Source: Desulfosarcina cetonica JCM 12296 (GTDB taxonomy: Bacteria; Desulfobacterota; Desulfobacteria; Desulfobacterales; Desulfosarcinaceae). From it: a DNA stretch of 45,886 nucleotides. Shown here piece after piece: positions 38,262 through 45,886 of this stretch (positions within the stretch are counted from its first letter, which is position 1; each line of letters opens with the position of its first letter). The translations under genes and the position numbers were made by a program. The notes below the pieces were generated by a model, which saw only the letters and a list, made by a program, of their open reading frames with translations, made no database searches and was not told the origin of the DNA. The stretch spans positions 1 to 45,886 of the forward strand of contig NZ_BBCC01000031.1 in the NCBI RefSeq assembly GCF_001311845.1, given 5' to 3'.

Positions 38262-38976
38262 CTGGCATATCTCCGGCGCGCTTCGCCAACCATTTTTCAG
38301 CGTATGGGCGAAGGGATTTGTAAGGGAGAGGCTCTGAAACGATTACAACCCTCATTTTATACCGTTCAACAATGAGAGATGCAAGCAGAGCGTTAATGAA
38401 GGCCTGAAGGGGTGGGGAGCCCCGTTCAGGCCGGGCGGAGAGGGGGAAGGATTGGGATGGGGGCGCGGTGTGGCAACGTCGATATTGCCTGCCGCCAATG
38501 GCGGTTCGCCGGCCAACCGCGGGTGGTGCAGCCATCATTCAATTGCCAGTCAGGCGGTCAACGTCCCGCTGGCTTGGAAATCATTCTCAACAGGGGCCGT
38601 CCATGGATCACCCGTTTCCAAGGTTTTCTCCTGATCGTTTTATTTCTATTCGTGGGCCGCGAATGCCAAGGGCGTTGCGGATCGGCCGGCCGCGCGGCAA
38701 ACGATCGGGAAAGAGAGAATGGCATGAGGTCGTTTCCTTGTATTAGCGGTTGATTCAATCTGCTGATCGACGTCATGAACAAAAAAAGCGCAACCCGTTT
38801 CCGCATGGAAGATGCGGTTCGCGTTACGCCTTCACTTTCTTCGTCCAAAATGTCGAAGATCGTAAGACATTCCAATAAAATTTAGGAATACCAAAAACTG
38901 TATGTACTGCACAAGAACCATGAACCGTCAGGATTGTCAAGGATTATTTCGTCAGCGAAGGACTTGTGAAAAAGGC
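38262..38976. other. Stretch without a recognised gene
   Basis: About 700 bases between the NYN gene and the small helical protein gene. It holds a GC-rich hairpin at 38401 and an imperfect hairpin near 38797-38828 (CCGCAT-GGAAG-ATGCGG). Short frames on both strands lack ribosome sites and recognisable content. Confidence 0.5.
38401..38432. repeat. GC-rich hairpin
   Basis: GGCCTGAA pairs with TTCAGGCC, with inner GGG/CCC pairing and a loop rich in G. No T run follows on either strand, so it is not a classical terminator. It could be a REP-like unit. Confidence 0.4.
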
Positions 38977-39006
38977 TTGACAGTCATCCCGGATGACGAT
39001 TATTAG
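38977..39006 (+). promoter_or_regulatory. Sigma-70 promoter with operator between -35 and -10
   Basis: TTGACA (38977-38982) and TATTAG (39001-39006) are 18 bases apart. Most of the spacer is the palindrome GTCATC-CCG-GATGAC (38983-38997), an ideal place for a repressor. It lies about 75 bases before the small gene at 39081. Confidence 0.5.
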
Positions 39007-39080
39007 AGTAGAAAAATAAAGTTTGTCATTCCTAAAAAAACTATTCCATCAAAAAAAATATAACGGCCGTGGAGAAGAAA

Positions 39081-39380
39081 ATGAAAGCCGGAGACCTGGA
39101 CCACCCTGACGTATTGGCAGCCTTGGACAACAGCATCCGCAGCCTGAGGCAGGGGATGGACATGCATTGCTGCCTGGTCAGCGCCATCCTTGAAAAAGGC
39201 TCGGAAGGACTGGATGGATGCCGACGGGCCCGATGTCCCCAACGAACCCGGGAGGCCGTGCTGAAGGATGCGCTCAAGGAGGCCATCACGGTGATCGAGG
39301 ATACCCGCCGGGCATTCAAGTCCAAACAGTTGGAGGCGTTGCGCAGGCGGCTCACCGAGGTTTTGATCGAGACCCATTGA
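39081..39380 (+). CDS. Small helical protein of unknown function
   Basis: A 99-residue protein with GGAG 7 bases before ATG 39081; a GTG at 39069 would add four residues. I do not recognise a family. The sequence is charged and helical (LRQGMDMHCCLVSAILEKG, EAVLKDALKEAITVIEDTRRAFKSKQLEALRRRLTEVL) with three cysteines (MHCCL, DGCRRARC has two more). It precedes the GspE/PilB gene on the same strand by about 95 bases and lies behind a promoter with an operator. A link to type II secretion or pili is only positional. Confidence 0.55.
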   Translation: MKAGDLDHPDVLAALDNSIRSLRQGMDMHCCLVSAILEKGSEGLDGCRRARCPQRTREAVLKDALKEAITVIEDTRRAFKSKQLEALRRRLTEVLIETH

Positions 39381-39475
39381 AGCCGGAAGGGCTGTTCTCC
39401 ACTTTTTCGTCCCTCGACTTAATTTATTTTGCAGTCAGGCGATGTTAACGTTATAGATGGAAACCATGCGCAGCA

Positions 39476-41320
39476 ATGGCCTGTGCGGATAACGAAGACG
39501 AGGTGGACGTGAGTGACGTTTGGTCATCCAAACGGCTACTGGCTGTTTTGGAAAAAAGCGCGCTGATTTCATTCTCCCAGGCAAGGGATTTCTACGCCAA
39601 CCGGTTTGAGATGATTCAGCAATACAAAAGGCGTCGCGGCAAGTCCGGTGAGCCTGTCATCGATGAGGCGCGTGACAAACCCTTTCTGTTGATCGACGCC
39701 ATCGTTTCCCTGAACCTCAAACGAAGGGACAACCCATCCAAAACCGTTGATGAGGATTCCATTTTCCAGGCCCTGGCGGCAAGCTGGAACATCCCCTTTG
39801 TCAAGGTCGACCCGTTGAAGCTGGATCTTAACCTGGTCACCACGACCATCCCGATCTCTTTTGCGAAGAACCATCTGGTTTTGCCCATCGGCGTCAGCCA
39901 GGGTGAGCTGACCGTCGCTACGCCGAACCCGTTCAATCACGAGGTCTTCGACGATATCGCCCGGGCCAGTCAGTTGCGGGTCAATGCGGTGGTCAGTCCC
40001 CGTTCGGATATCATCAAGCTGATCGAGGAGTTTTTCGGCTTCAAGCGATCCATTGCCGCCGCCGAGCATCAGTTTTCCGGGCCGACGGTGGATCTGGGCA
40101 ATCTCGAACGGTTTATTCATCTCAAATCCGCCGATGAGCTGCCCTCCAACGACCAGCATGTGGTCAACGCCGTCAACCACCTGTTTGTCTATGCCTTTGA
40201 TCAGAAAGCCAGCGATATTCATATTGAACCCAAACGAGCGGTAAGCCTGGTCCGGATACGCATCGACGGGGTTTTGCACACCGTTTACCGGCTGCCCAAA
40301 AATGTCCACTCTGCCATTGTGAGTCGGATCAAGAACCTCTCCGGGCTCGATATGGCTGAAAAGCGGCGGCCCCAGGATGGGCGCATCAAGACCGGCAAGA
40401 ATGACGTCGAAGTGGAGATCCGCGTTTCCACCATTCCCGTTGCCTTTGGCGAAAAGGTGGTCATGCGCATCATGGACCCGGACATTCTGTTCCAAGACCT
40501 GGAGCATCTGGGCTTTTCTTCCGTCGACATGGCCAAATACAACCAGATTGTCTCCCATTCCCACGGGTTGGTGCTGGTTTGCGGTCCCACAGGCAGCGGC
40601 AAGTCAACAACGCTTTATTCCACCCTACGAAAAATCAGTACCACGCGGGTCAATGTGACCACCATCGAAGATCCCATTGAAATGGTTCACGAGGACTTCA
40701 ATCAGATTGCCGTCAAACCGCAGTTGGGAATCACCTTCGGATCGATCATGCGCAATATCCTGCGCCAGGATCCCGATATCATCATGGTTGGTGAGCTCAG
40801 AGACCTGGAAACGGCCGAAAATGCCATCCAGGCAGCACTCACCGGGCATCTGGTTCTGTCAACACTACATACCAACGATGCACCGTCGTCGATCATCCGC
40901 CTCATGGACCTGGGAGTTCCCTCCTTCCTGATCCAGGCCACCTTGCGCGGCATTTTATCCCAACGCCTGGTTCGGAAAATATGCAATAATTGCAAGGAGA
41001 AAATTGAAATCGACGCCTCCGCGCTGGAGGCCATGGGTTTGGCAACCGGCCGGACCGGGCGATTGTCTCTTTACCAAGGGCAGGGGTGCCAGAAATGCAG
41101 GCAGACGGGCTACTCGGGCAGGACGACGATCCATGAGGTGCTGCCATTTTCCGATACCATAAAAGCCCTGACGGTCCCGGACGCGGATTTGGCTGCATTG
41201 ACCGAGGGGGCGCGTGCCGAAGGAATGATTTCATTGCGTGAAAGTGCGATTGAGCGACTCATGGACGGTACGACGACGTACCAGGAGGTACTGCGGGTTA
41301 CCTCGGGTGGCAATCTTTGA
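39476..41320 (+). CDS. GspE/PilB-type secretion or pilus assembly ATPase
   Basis: Intact at 614 residues. N-terminal N1/MshEN-type domain (about 20-200) with VLPIGVSQGELTVATPNPFNHEVFDDI; ATPase domain with SDIHIEPKRAVSLVRIRIDGVLH, Walker A CGPTGSGKSTTLYSTL, Asp box TTIEDPIEM, Walker B DIIMVGELRDLETAENAIQAALTGH and His box LSTLHTNDAPSSI. Zinc cysteines are CNNC and CQKC, 40-50 residues apart, as in GspE and PilB. The start may be an internal GTG (VDVSDVWSSK); no ribosome site is strong. No other gsp or pil genes are adjacent, so which machine it drives is open. Confidence 0.9.
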   Translation: MACADNEDEVDVSDVWSSKRLLAVLEKSALISFSQARDFYANRFEMIQQYKRRRGKSGEPVIDEARDKPFLLIDAIVSLNLKRRDNPSKTVDEDSIFQALAASWNIPFVKVDPLKLDLNLVTTTIPISFAKNHLVLPIGVSQGELTVATPNPFNHEVFDDIARASQLRVNAVVSPRSDIIKLIEEFFGFKRSIAAAEHQFSGPTVDLGNLERFIHLKSADELPSNDQHVVNAVNHLFVYAFDQKASDIHIEPKRAVSLVRIRIDGVLHTVYRLPKNVHSAIVSRIKNLSGLDMAEKRRPQDGRIKTGKNDVEVEIRVSTIPVAFGEKVVMRIMDPDILFQDLEHLGFSSVDMAKYNQIVSHSHGLVLVCGPTGSGKSTTLYSTLRKISTTRVNVTTIEDPIEMVHEDFNQIAVKPQLGITFGSIMRNILRQDPDIIMVGELRDLETAENAIQAALTGHLVLSTLHTNDAPSSIIRLMDLGVPSFLIQATLRGILSQRLVRKICNNCKEKIEIDASALEAMGLATGRTGRLSLYQGQGCQKCRQTGYSGRTTIHEVLPFSDTIKALTVPDADLAALTEGARAEGMISLRESAIERLMDGTTTYQEVLRVTSGGNL

Positions 41321-41388
41321 GAGGCGGTCCGGGAAGCGGTTGGCTCCCTGACCGGCGCCATCCATAAAAATACATCTGAAGAAGAAAA

Positions 41389-41426
41389 GGCAGCTTCCGG
41401 TGTTATTGCCGGAAGCTGCCTTTTTT
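41389..41426. terminator. Bidirectional rho-independent terminator
   Basis: A 12-bp perfect stem (GGCAGCTTCCGG with CCGGAAGCTGCC), an 8-base loop and six T on the plus strand; the minus strand ends in CTTTTCTTC. It lies between the convergent GspE/PilB-type gene and LysM gene and can end both transcripts. Confidence 0.9.
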
Positions 41427-41430
41427 ACTT

Positions 41431-42434
41431 TTATTCGACCGGCGTACGAAATCGCTCGCCGCGTTCGATGTTGTTGACGGCATCGGTGATGACCACGGTG
41501 GACGTGTTTTCTTCCGTGTGAAGGACGATGAAGGTACCCATCGAAATCGGTGGCATGATGGCGCCGCTATCCGATTTTTGTTGACGGTAGAGGTCGTATT
41601 GTTGGCCGACTTCAAGGTTGTCGTTCCGGCCTTTGTCGATAAAGGCAAGCACATTGTCACCGGTCAGGGTGGTGTGGTCTTCGGAGATGATGATCTGCCC
41701 ATCAATACCCGGCGTGCTCGGCTGGCGTACAACTTTAGGGGATTCTTGCACATAGGGCATCAAGAGATCGTTAAGATGGATCGTTCGATATGATTTGAGT
41801 ACCTTGGCGGTTACCAGATCCGGGTCCTGTTGGGTCACTTCGATGACGCCGAGGATGTAATGCTGGGTGCCGATGGTTTCTGTGGAATTGTGGTCGTCGG
41901 TCGGTTGCATATAGCGGAAGACGGTATGTCGGCTTCCTGGGATGAGCTGGTCGCCGCCATCGCTTGACGGTCGAATATAAACAATATCGCCCTCGCTGAT
42001 CAGTTCTTTTTTCCCTCAATGTCAAGAATCGTGCCCGTTGGTGCGACCGGTGGCTTGCGGATGAACCCGACGCGTTGAATGGAGGGAAAAAGAAAGAAGG
42101 GGACATCGGCCTTGGGGGCGTGCATGATCGGCGCCTCATCGGCGATACCCTGAGAACCTGACTTTTTGTAGAGCCGAATTCGTTCACCGGGGAAAATCCA
42201 GTGGGGGTTGCTGATTTGTTTGTTCTCTTCCCACAATTCCGGCCACAACCAAGGTGAGTCATTGAATTGATTGGAAAGATCCCAGAGTGTATCCCCCTTT
42301 TGGATGGTATAATAGAAGCCTGTTTCGCTTTCAACGACGTTGAGTTTATCCTTCGCTGCCGCCGGTGTGGTTACAGCCAGGCAAACCAGGCAAAACAAGC
42401 AGACATGTAAAATTGAATTCGTTCTGCGACTCAT
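41431..42434 (-). CDS. LysM-domain envelope protein (frameshift near 42007)
   Basis: Repaired length is about 334 residues from the ATG at 42434, which has GAGG in front and gives a signal peptide (TNSILHVCLFCLVCLAVTTPAAA). The LysM domain reads YTIQKGDTLWDLSNQFNDSPWLWPELWEENKQISNPHWIFPGERIRL. The rest looks beta-rich with repeated nucleotide-fold-free segments such as GVIEVTQQDPDLVTAKVLKSYRTIHLNDLLMPY and SMGTFIVLHTEENTSTVVI. GGGAAAAAAGAAC needs one more A to give IEGKKELISEGDIVYI. LysM binds peptidoglycan. Such proteins are common in Desulfobacterota but their role is unclear. Confidence 0.85.
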
Positions 42435-42550
42435 CAGATACCTCATATTTTGGGTGTCGTTGGTCAAATTATGGAAACTTTCTTATTAATTTCAGTAACC
42501 TGATTACTGACGTGTTGTCAAGCGTCTATGTGGTCGTCCATATTAACAGA

Positions 42551-42585
42551 AAAAGCCTCCCCAGGGTCGACCTGAGGAGGCTTTT
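42551..42585 (-). terminator. Terminator of the groES-groEL transcript
   Basis: AAAAGCCTCC..CAGG pairs with CCTG.GGAGGCTTTT around a GTCGA loop. The minus strand continues TTTTTCTG. It lies 30 bases past the groEL stop. Confidence 0.85.
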
Positions 42586-42614
42586 CGAATCAAAAGGACG
42601 GGTTGGGGAATGAC

Positions 42615-44294
<1,680 letters not shown>

Positions 44295-44311
44295 TTATAG
44301 TAAAGTCTGTT

Positions 44312-44599
44312 CTACTCAATGACGCCGAGCACGTCGTCTTCACGCATGATCAAGTACTCTTCACCTTCGATTTTGACTTCAGTACCTGAGTATTTTCCAA
44401 ACAGAATCCGATCGTCGACCTTGATTTCCAGTGCGATACGATTGCCATCATCGGCGACCTTGCCATTACCCACGGCGACGACCTTGCCTTCAGCCGGTTT
44501 CTCTTTGGCCGTGTCCGGAATGATGATCCCGCCTTTGGTTTTGGTCTCTTCCTCGACGCGCTGCACCAGAATGCGATCCTGTAATGGTCTGAGTTTCAT
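44312..44599 (-). CDS. groS: Co-chaperonin GroES
   Basis: A 95-residue GroES from the ATG at 44599 with GGAG ten bases before: [35 protein letters not shown], mobile loop and [28 protein letters not shown]. It caps the GroEL ring. A longer in-frame start at 44758 would add an unrelated tail and is not favoured. No CIRCE element was seen in the leader, so HrcA control is not evident. Confidence 0.98.
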   Translation of the reverse strand: MKLRPLQDRILVQRVEEETKTKGGIIIPDTAKEKPAEGKVVAVGNGKVADDGNRIALEIKVDDRILFGKYSGTEVKIEGEEYLIMREDDVLGVIE

Positions 44600-44778
44600 T
44601 TCTGCATTTCTCCTTTTTTCGATGGGTACGCATGTTAATGACTGAAAAAATCGATCCTTCGCTATTTGAACGGGCATCACCAAAGAACCCGTTGATAACA
44701 GACAATTTTTAGAGAAGCGGGGTGCCCCTTTCTGAAGAGGATCCACAAAACTAATCACATGTTATCGATTGTAAAGGA

Positions 44779-44807
44779 TATAATTATAATTATGGTGGAC
44801 TTGACAA
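44779..44807 (-). promoter_or_regulatory. Possible sigma-70 promoter of groES-groEL
   Basis: On the minus strand TTGTCA (44807-44802) and ATTATA (44784-44779) are 17 bases apart. This would give a leader of about 170 bases. A heat-shock sigma-factor site was not recognised. Confidence 0.4.
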
Positions 44808-44876
44808 CGACCGGCCTGATACACACATCACTGCCCTTCAGCCCATTGTCAGCGTGGCCAGCCTTGGTTGGTGGCA

Positions 44877-45152
44877 CTATTTGTCGCTTGCGTCCGCTTT
44901 GGTGCCAGTACTATCGGATGATGTCTTCTCACTCGACGATGTTGCTGCTTTTTTTTCGTCTTTTGGGGAAGATTTTTTAGAGTAGTCCGTCACATACCAA
45001 CCGGTACCCTTCAAGTGAAAACTGCTCTGGGAAATAAGCTTCGTCAGCGCACCCGAGCAGTGTTTGCAGGTGGTCAACGGGGGGTCCGAAAATTTCTGAA
45101 TGGCTTCCTCGATTTTCCCGCACGCAGTGCATTGGTATTCGTAGAGCGGCAT
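44877..45152 (-). CDS. FmdB family zinc-ribbon protein
   Basis: Intact at 91 residues. MPLYEYQCTACGKIEEAIQKFSDPPLTTCKHC has the CxxC pairs (Cys8, 11, 29, 32) of the FmdB-type regulatory zinc ribbon, then LTKLISQSSFHLKGTGWYVTDY and a Ser/Lys/Asp-rich tail. The family is widespread in anaerobes and named after a putative regulator of formamidase; its function is not well established. A clear promoter lies upstream. Confidence 0.92.
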   Translation of the reverse strand: MPLYEYQCTACGKIEEAIQKFSDPPLTTCKHCSGALTKLISQSSFHLKGTGWYVTDYSKKSSPKDEKKAATSSSEKTSSDSTGTKADASDK

Positions 45153-45219
45153 GTCGAGACTCCTCTAACGTATTGCAACCATTAATTATTATAGGGTGTT
45201 TCGTCGAAATGACTTGACT

Positions 45220-45247
45220 AATATATGTCGTCTTTCAGGCTTGTCAA
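45220..45247 (-). promoter_or_regulatory. Sigma-70 promoter of the FmdB-family gene
   Basis: The minus strand has TTGACA (45247-45242) and TATATT (45225-45220) with a 16-base spacer; TATTAG two bases further is an alternative. It lies about 70 bases before the FmdB-family gene start. Confidence 0.6.
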
Positions 45248-45264
45248 GAAAATGGAGACCAAAA

Positions 45265-45816
45265 TCAGGGGATCGATTTTAATCCATCAATGGGGCTATG
45301 CCACGTCCCGTAATAGGTCAACACGGCATGCATGCCAGGTGTTTTGACGCTATCGAGAATGGTTCGGGTAATGCGGTGAACGCGGTGCTCTTCAGTGCGT
45401 TTTTCCAATTCGGTGGCATTGAAGCTTTGCAGAAAACGACTGAAGCGGACGATATGGACCAATTCGTGGGTGACCACATAGAGGCCGAAGGGGAAGAGGG
45501 CGATTTCAGGTTGTGCCTGCAGCACTTCCAGGATCGCATGATCCTGAATACAGACTTTATAAAAATCGTAGCTGCTGGACCCCAGAATGCCGCCGTCCGG
45601 CTTGCCCTCATAGCGAATGATCTGGGCAAAGGGGCCATCGACGATTTCGTTTGGGTTGAGATCGGCCAGCGTCTTGATATCGTACTTGGGATGGAGCCAC
45701 TGGCTGGCTGACATTTTATAGTGGTTGCTGACCAACTCCTCGGCCATGGCAACCGCATTGTTGACAACGACCAATTCGTCCGCCGTGAATGTGGGAAGGC
45801 TGGCCTTTTTTTGCAT
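45265..45816 (-). CDS. Putative HExxH metalloprotease-like protein
   Basis: Intact at 183 residues; no signal peptide. GLYVVTHELVHIVRFSRFLQSF carries an HExxH motif (HELVH) in a helix, followed about 25 residues later by EHRVHRITRTIL, which may provide the third ligand. The N-terminal part is helical (ADELVVVNNAVAMAEELVSNHYKMS). It lies upstream of the FmdB-family gene on the same strand, separated by that gene's promoter. I do not recognise a named family; a cytosolic zinc peptidase or a related non-catalytic protein is possible. Confidence 0.7.
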   Translation of the reverse strand: MQKKASLPTFTADELVVVNNAVAMAEELVSNHYKMSASQWLHPKYDIKTLADLNPNEIVDGPFAQIIRYEGKPDGGILGSSSYDFYKVCIQDHAILEVLQAQPEIALFPFGLYVVTHELVHIVRFSRFLQSFNATELEKRTEEHRVHRITRTILDSVKTPGMHAVLTYYGTWHSPIDGLKSIP

Positions 45817-45886
45817 GCAATTCCTGTAGCATACCCCATTTCAAGGATCAATGGCAGATTCATGATGCGGTTCGCCTGGGGATTAA

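Noticed and set aside
38251..38875. Several short open frames on both strands in the gap before 39081
   Set aside because: No ribosome sites, low-complexity arginine/proline-rich products and overlapping frames; not supported as genes.
957..42007. Programmed ribosomal frameshifting as the cause of the frame breaks
   Set aside because: The breaks lie in unrelated genes at varied sequences, most would need the same direction of repair, and no shared slippery site or downstream structure was seen.
44600..44820. CIRCE/HrcA operator before groES
   Set aside because: The TTAGCACTC-N9-GAGTGCTAA pattern was looked for and not found.

Overview
The window looks like a chromosomal segment of a GC-rich, Gram-negative, probably anaerobic bacterium of the Desulfobacterota (a Desulfosarcina-like deltaproteobacterium). 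This is inferred from multi-domain hybrid histidine kinases, an EAL-CBS-GGDEF protein, an acyl-CoA degradation cluster, FmdB and DUF3795 proteins, and intergenic inverted repeats ending in a TTTTTACGAATCC-type sequence. No tRNA, rRNA or CRISPR array was recognised.

Region by region: (1) 1-6860, minus strand: a partial membrane protein of the fused MFS/spermidine-synthase family, a secreted PHP-like (DUF3604) protein, a hybrid sensor kinase with a periplasmic solute-binding domain, and a PstS-type phosphate-binding protein. A degenerate EAL-CBS-GGDEF gene diverges from pstS. (2) 8705-17191, minus strand: a complete 2-aminoethylphosphonate (AEP) operon in the order LysR regulator, binding protein, ATPase, permease, phnX, a PbfA-like ammonia-lyase, phnW. 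(3) 17332-21300: small genes (hypothetical protein, methyltransferase, GNAT, PhnD-like binding protein, zinc lipoprotein, nucleotidyltransferase-like protein). (4) 21300-27730: a largely AT-rich acyl-CoA operon (acyl-CoA dehydrogenase, SDR, enoyl-CoA hydratase, acyl-CoA ligase, thiolase) with a TetR gene and two matching palindromic operators. (5) 27838-33927: a signalling operon of NMT1-type binding protein, sensor kinase, Rcp1-like receiver and large hybrid kinase, joined by two GTGA overlaps. (6) 33980-38261: DUF3795 protein, methyltransferase, GlxA/AraC regulator, an internally deleted isochorismatase pseudogene, duplicated remnants, and a NYN-LOTUS protein. (7) 38262-45886: a GspE/PilB-type ATPase, a LysM protein, groEL, groES, an FmdB-type zinc ribbon and a metalloprotease-like protein.

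The most coherent theme is phosphorus acquisition. Arrays of 11-bp direct repeats of the form (C/T)TAACAC plus 4 bp resemble the sites of PhoB/PhoP response regulators. They lie upstream of the DUF3604 gene (four units), the LysR-AEP operon (four units) and the pstS-kinase pair (two units). They would join AEP uptake and breakdown, a PstS-linked sensor kinase and a secreted PHP-family protein of unknown substrate into one phosphate-starvation regulon.

Caution: 18 frame breaks in 16 otherwise well-conserved genes were repaired by eye. Sixteen look like the loss of a single base, often in a homopolymer. They are more likely sequence errors than real mutations. These genes are given as single CDS entries spanning the break.
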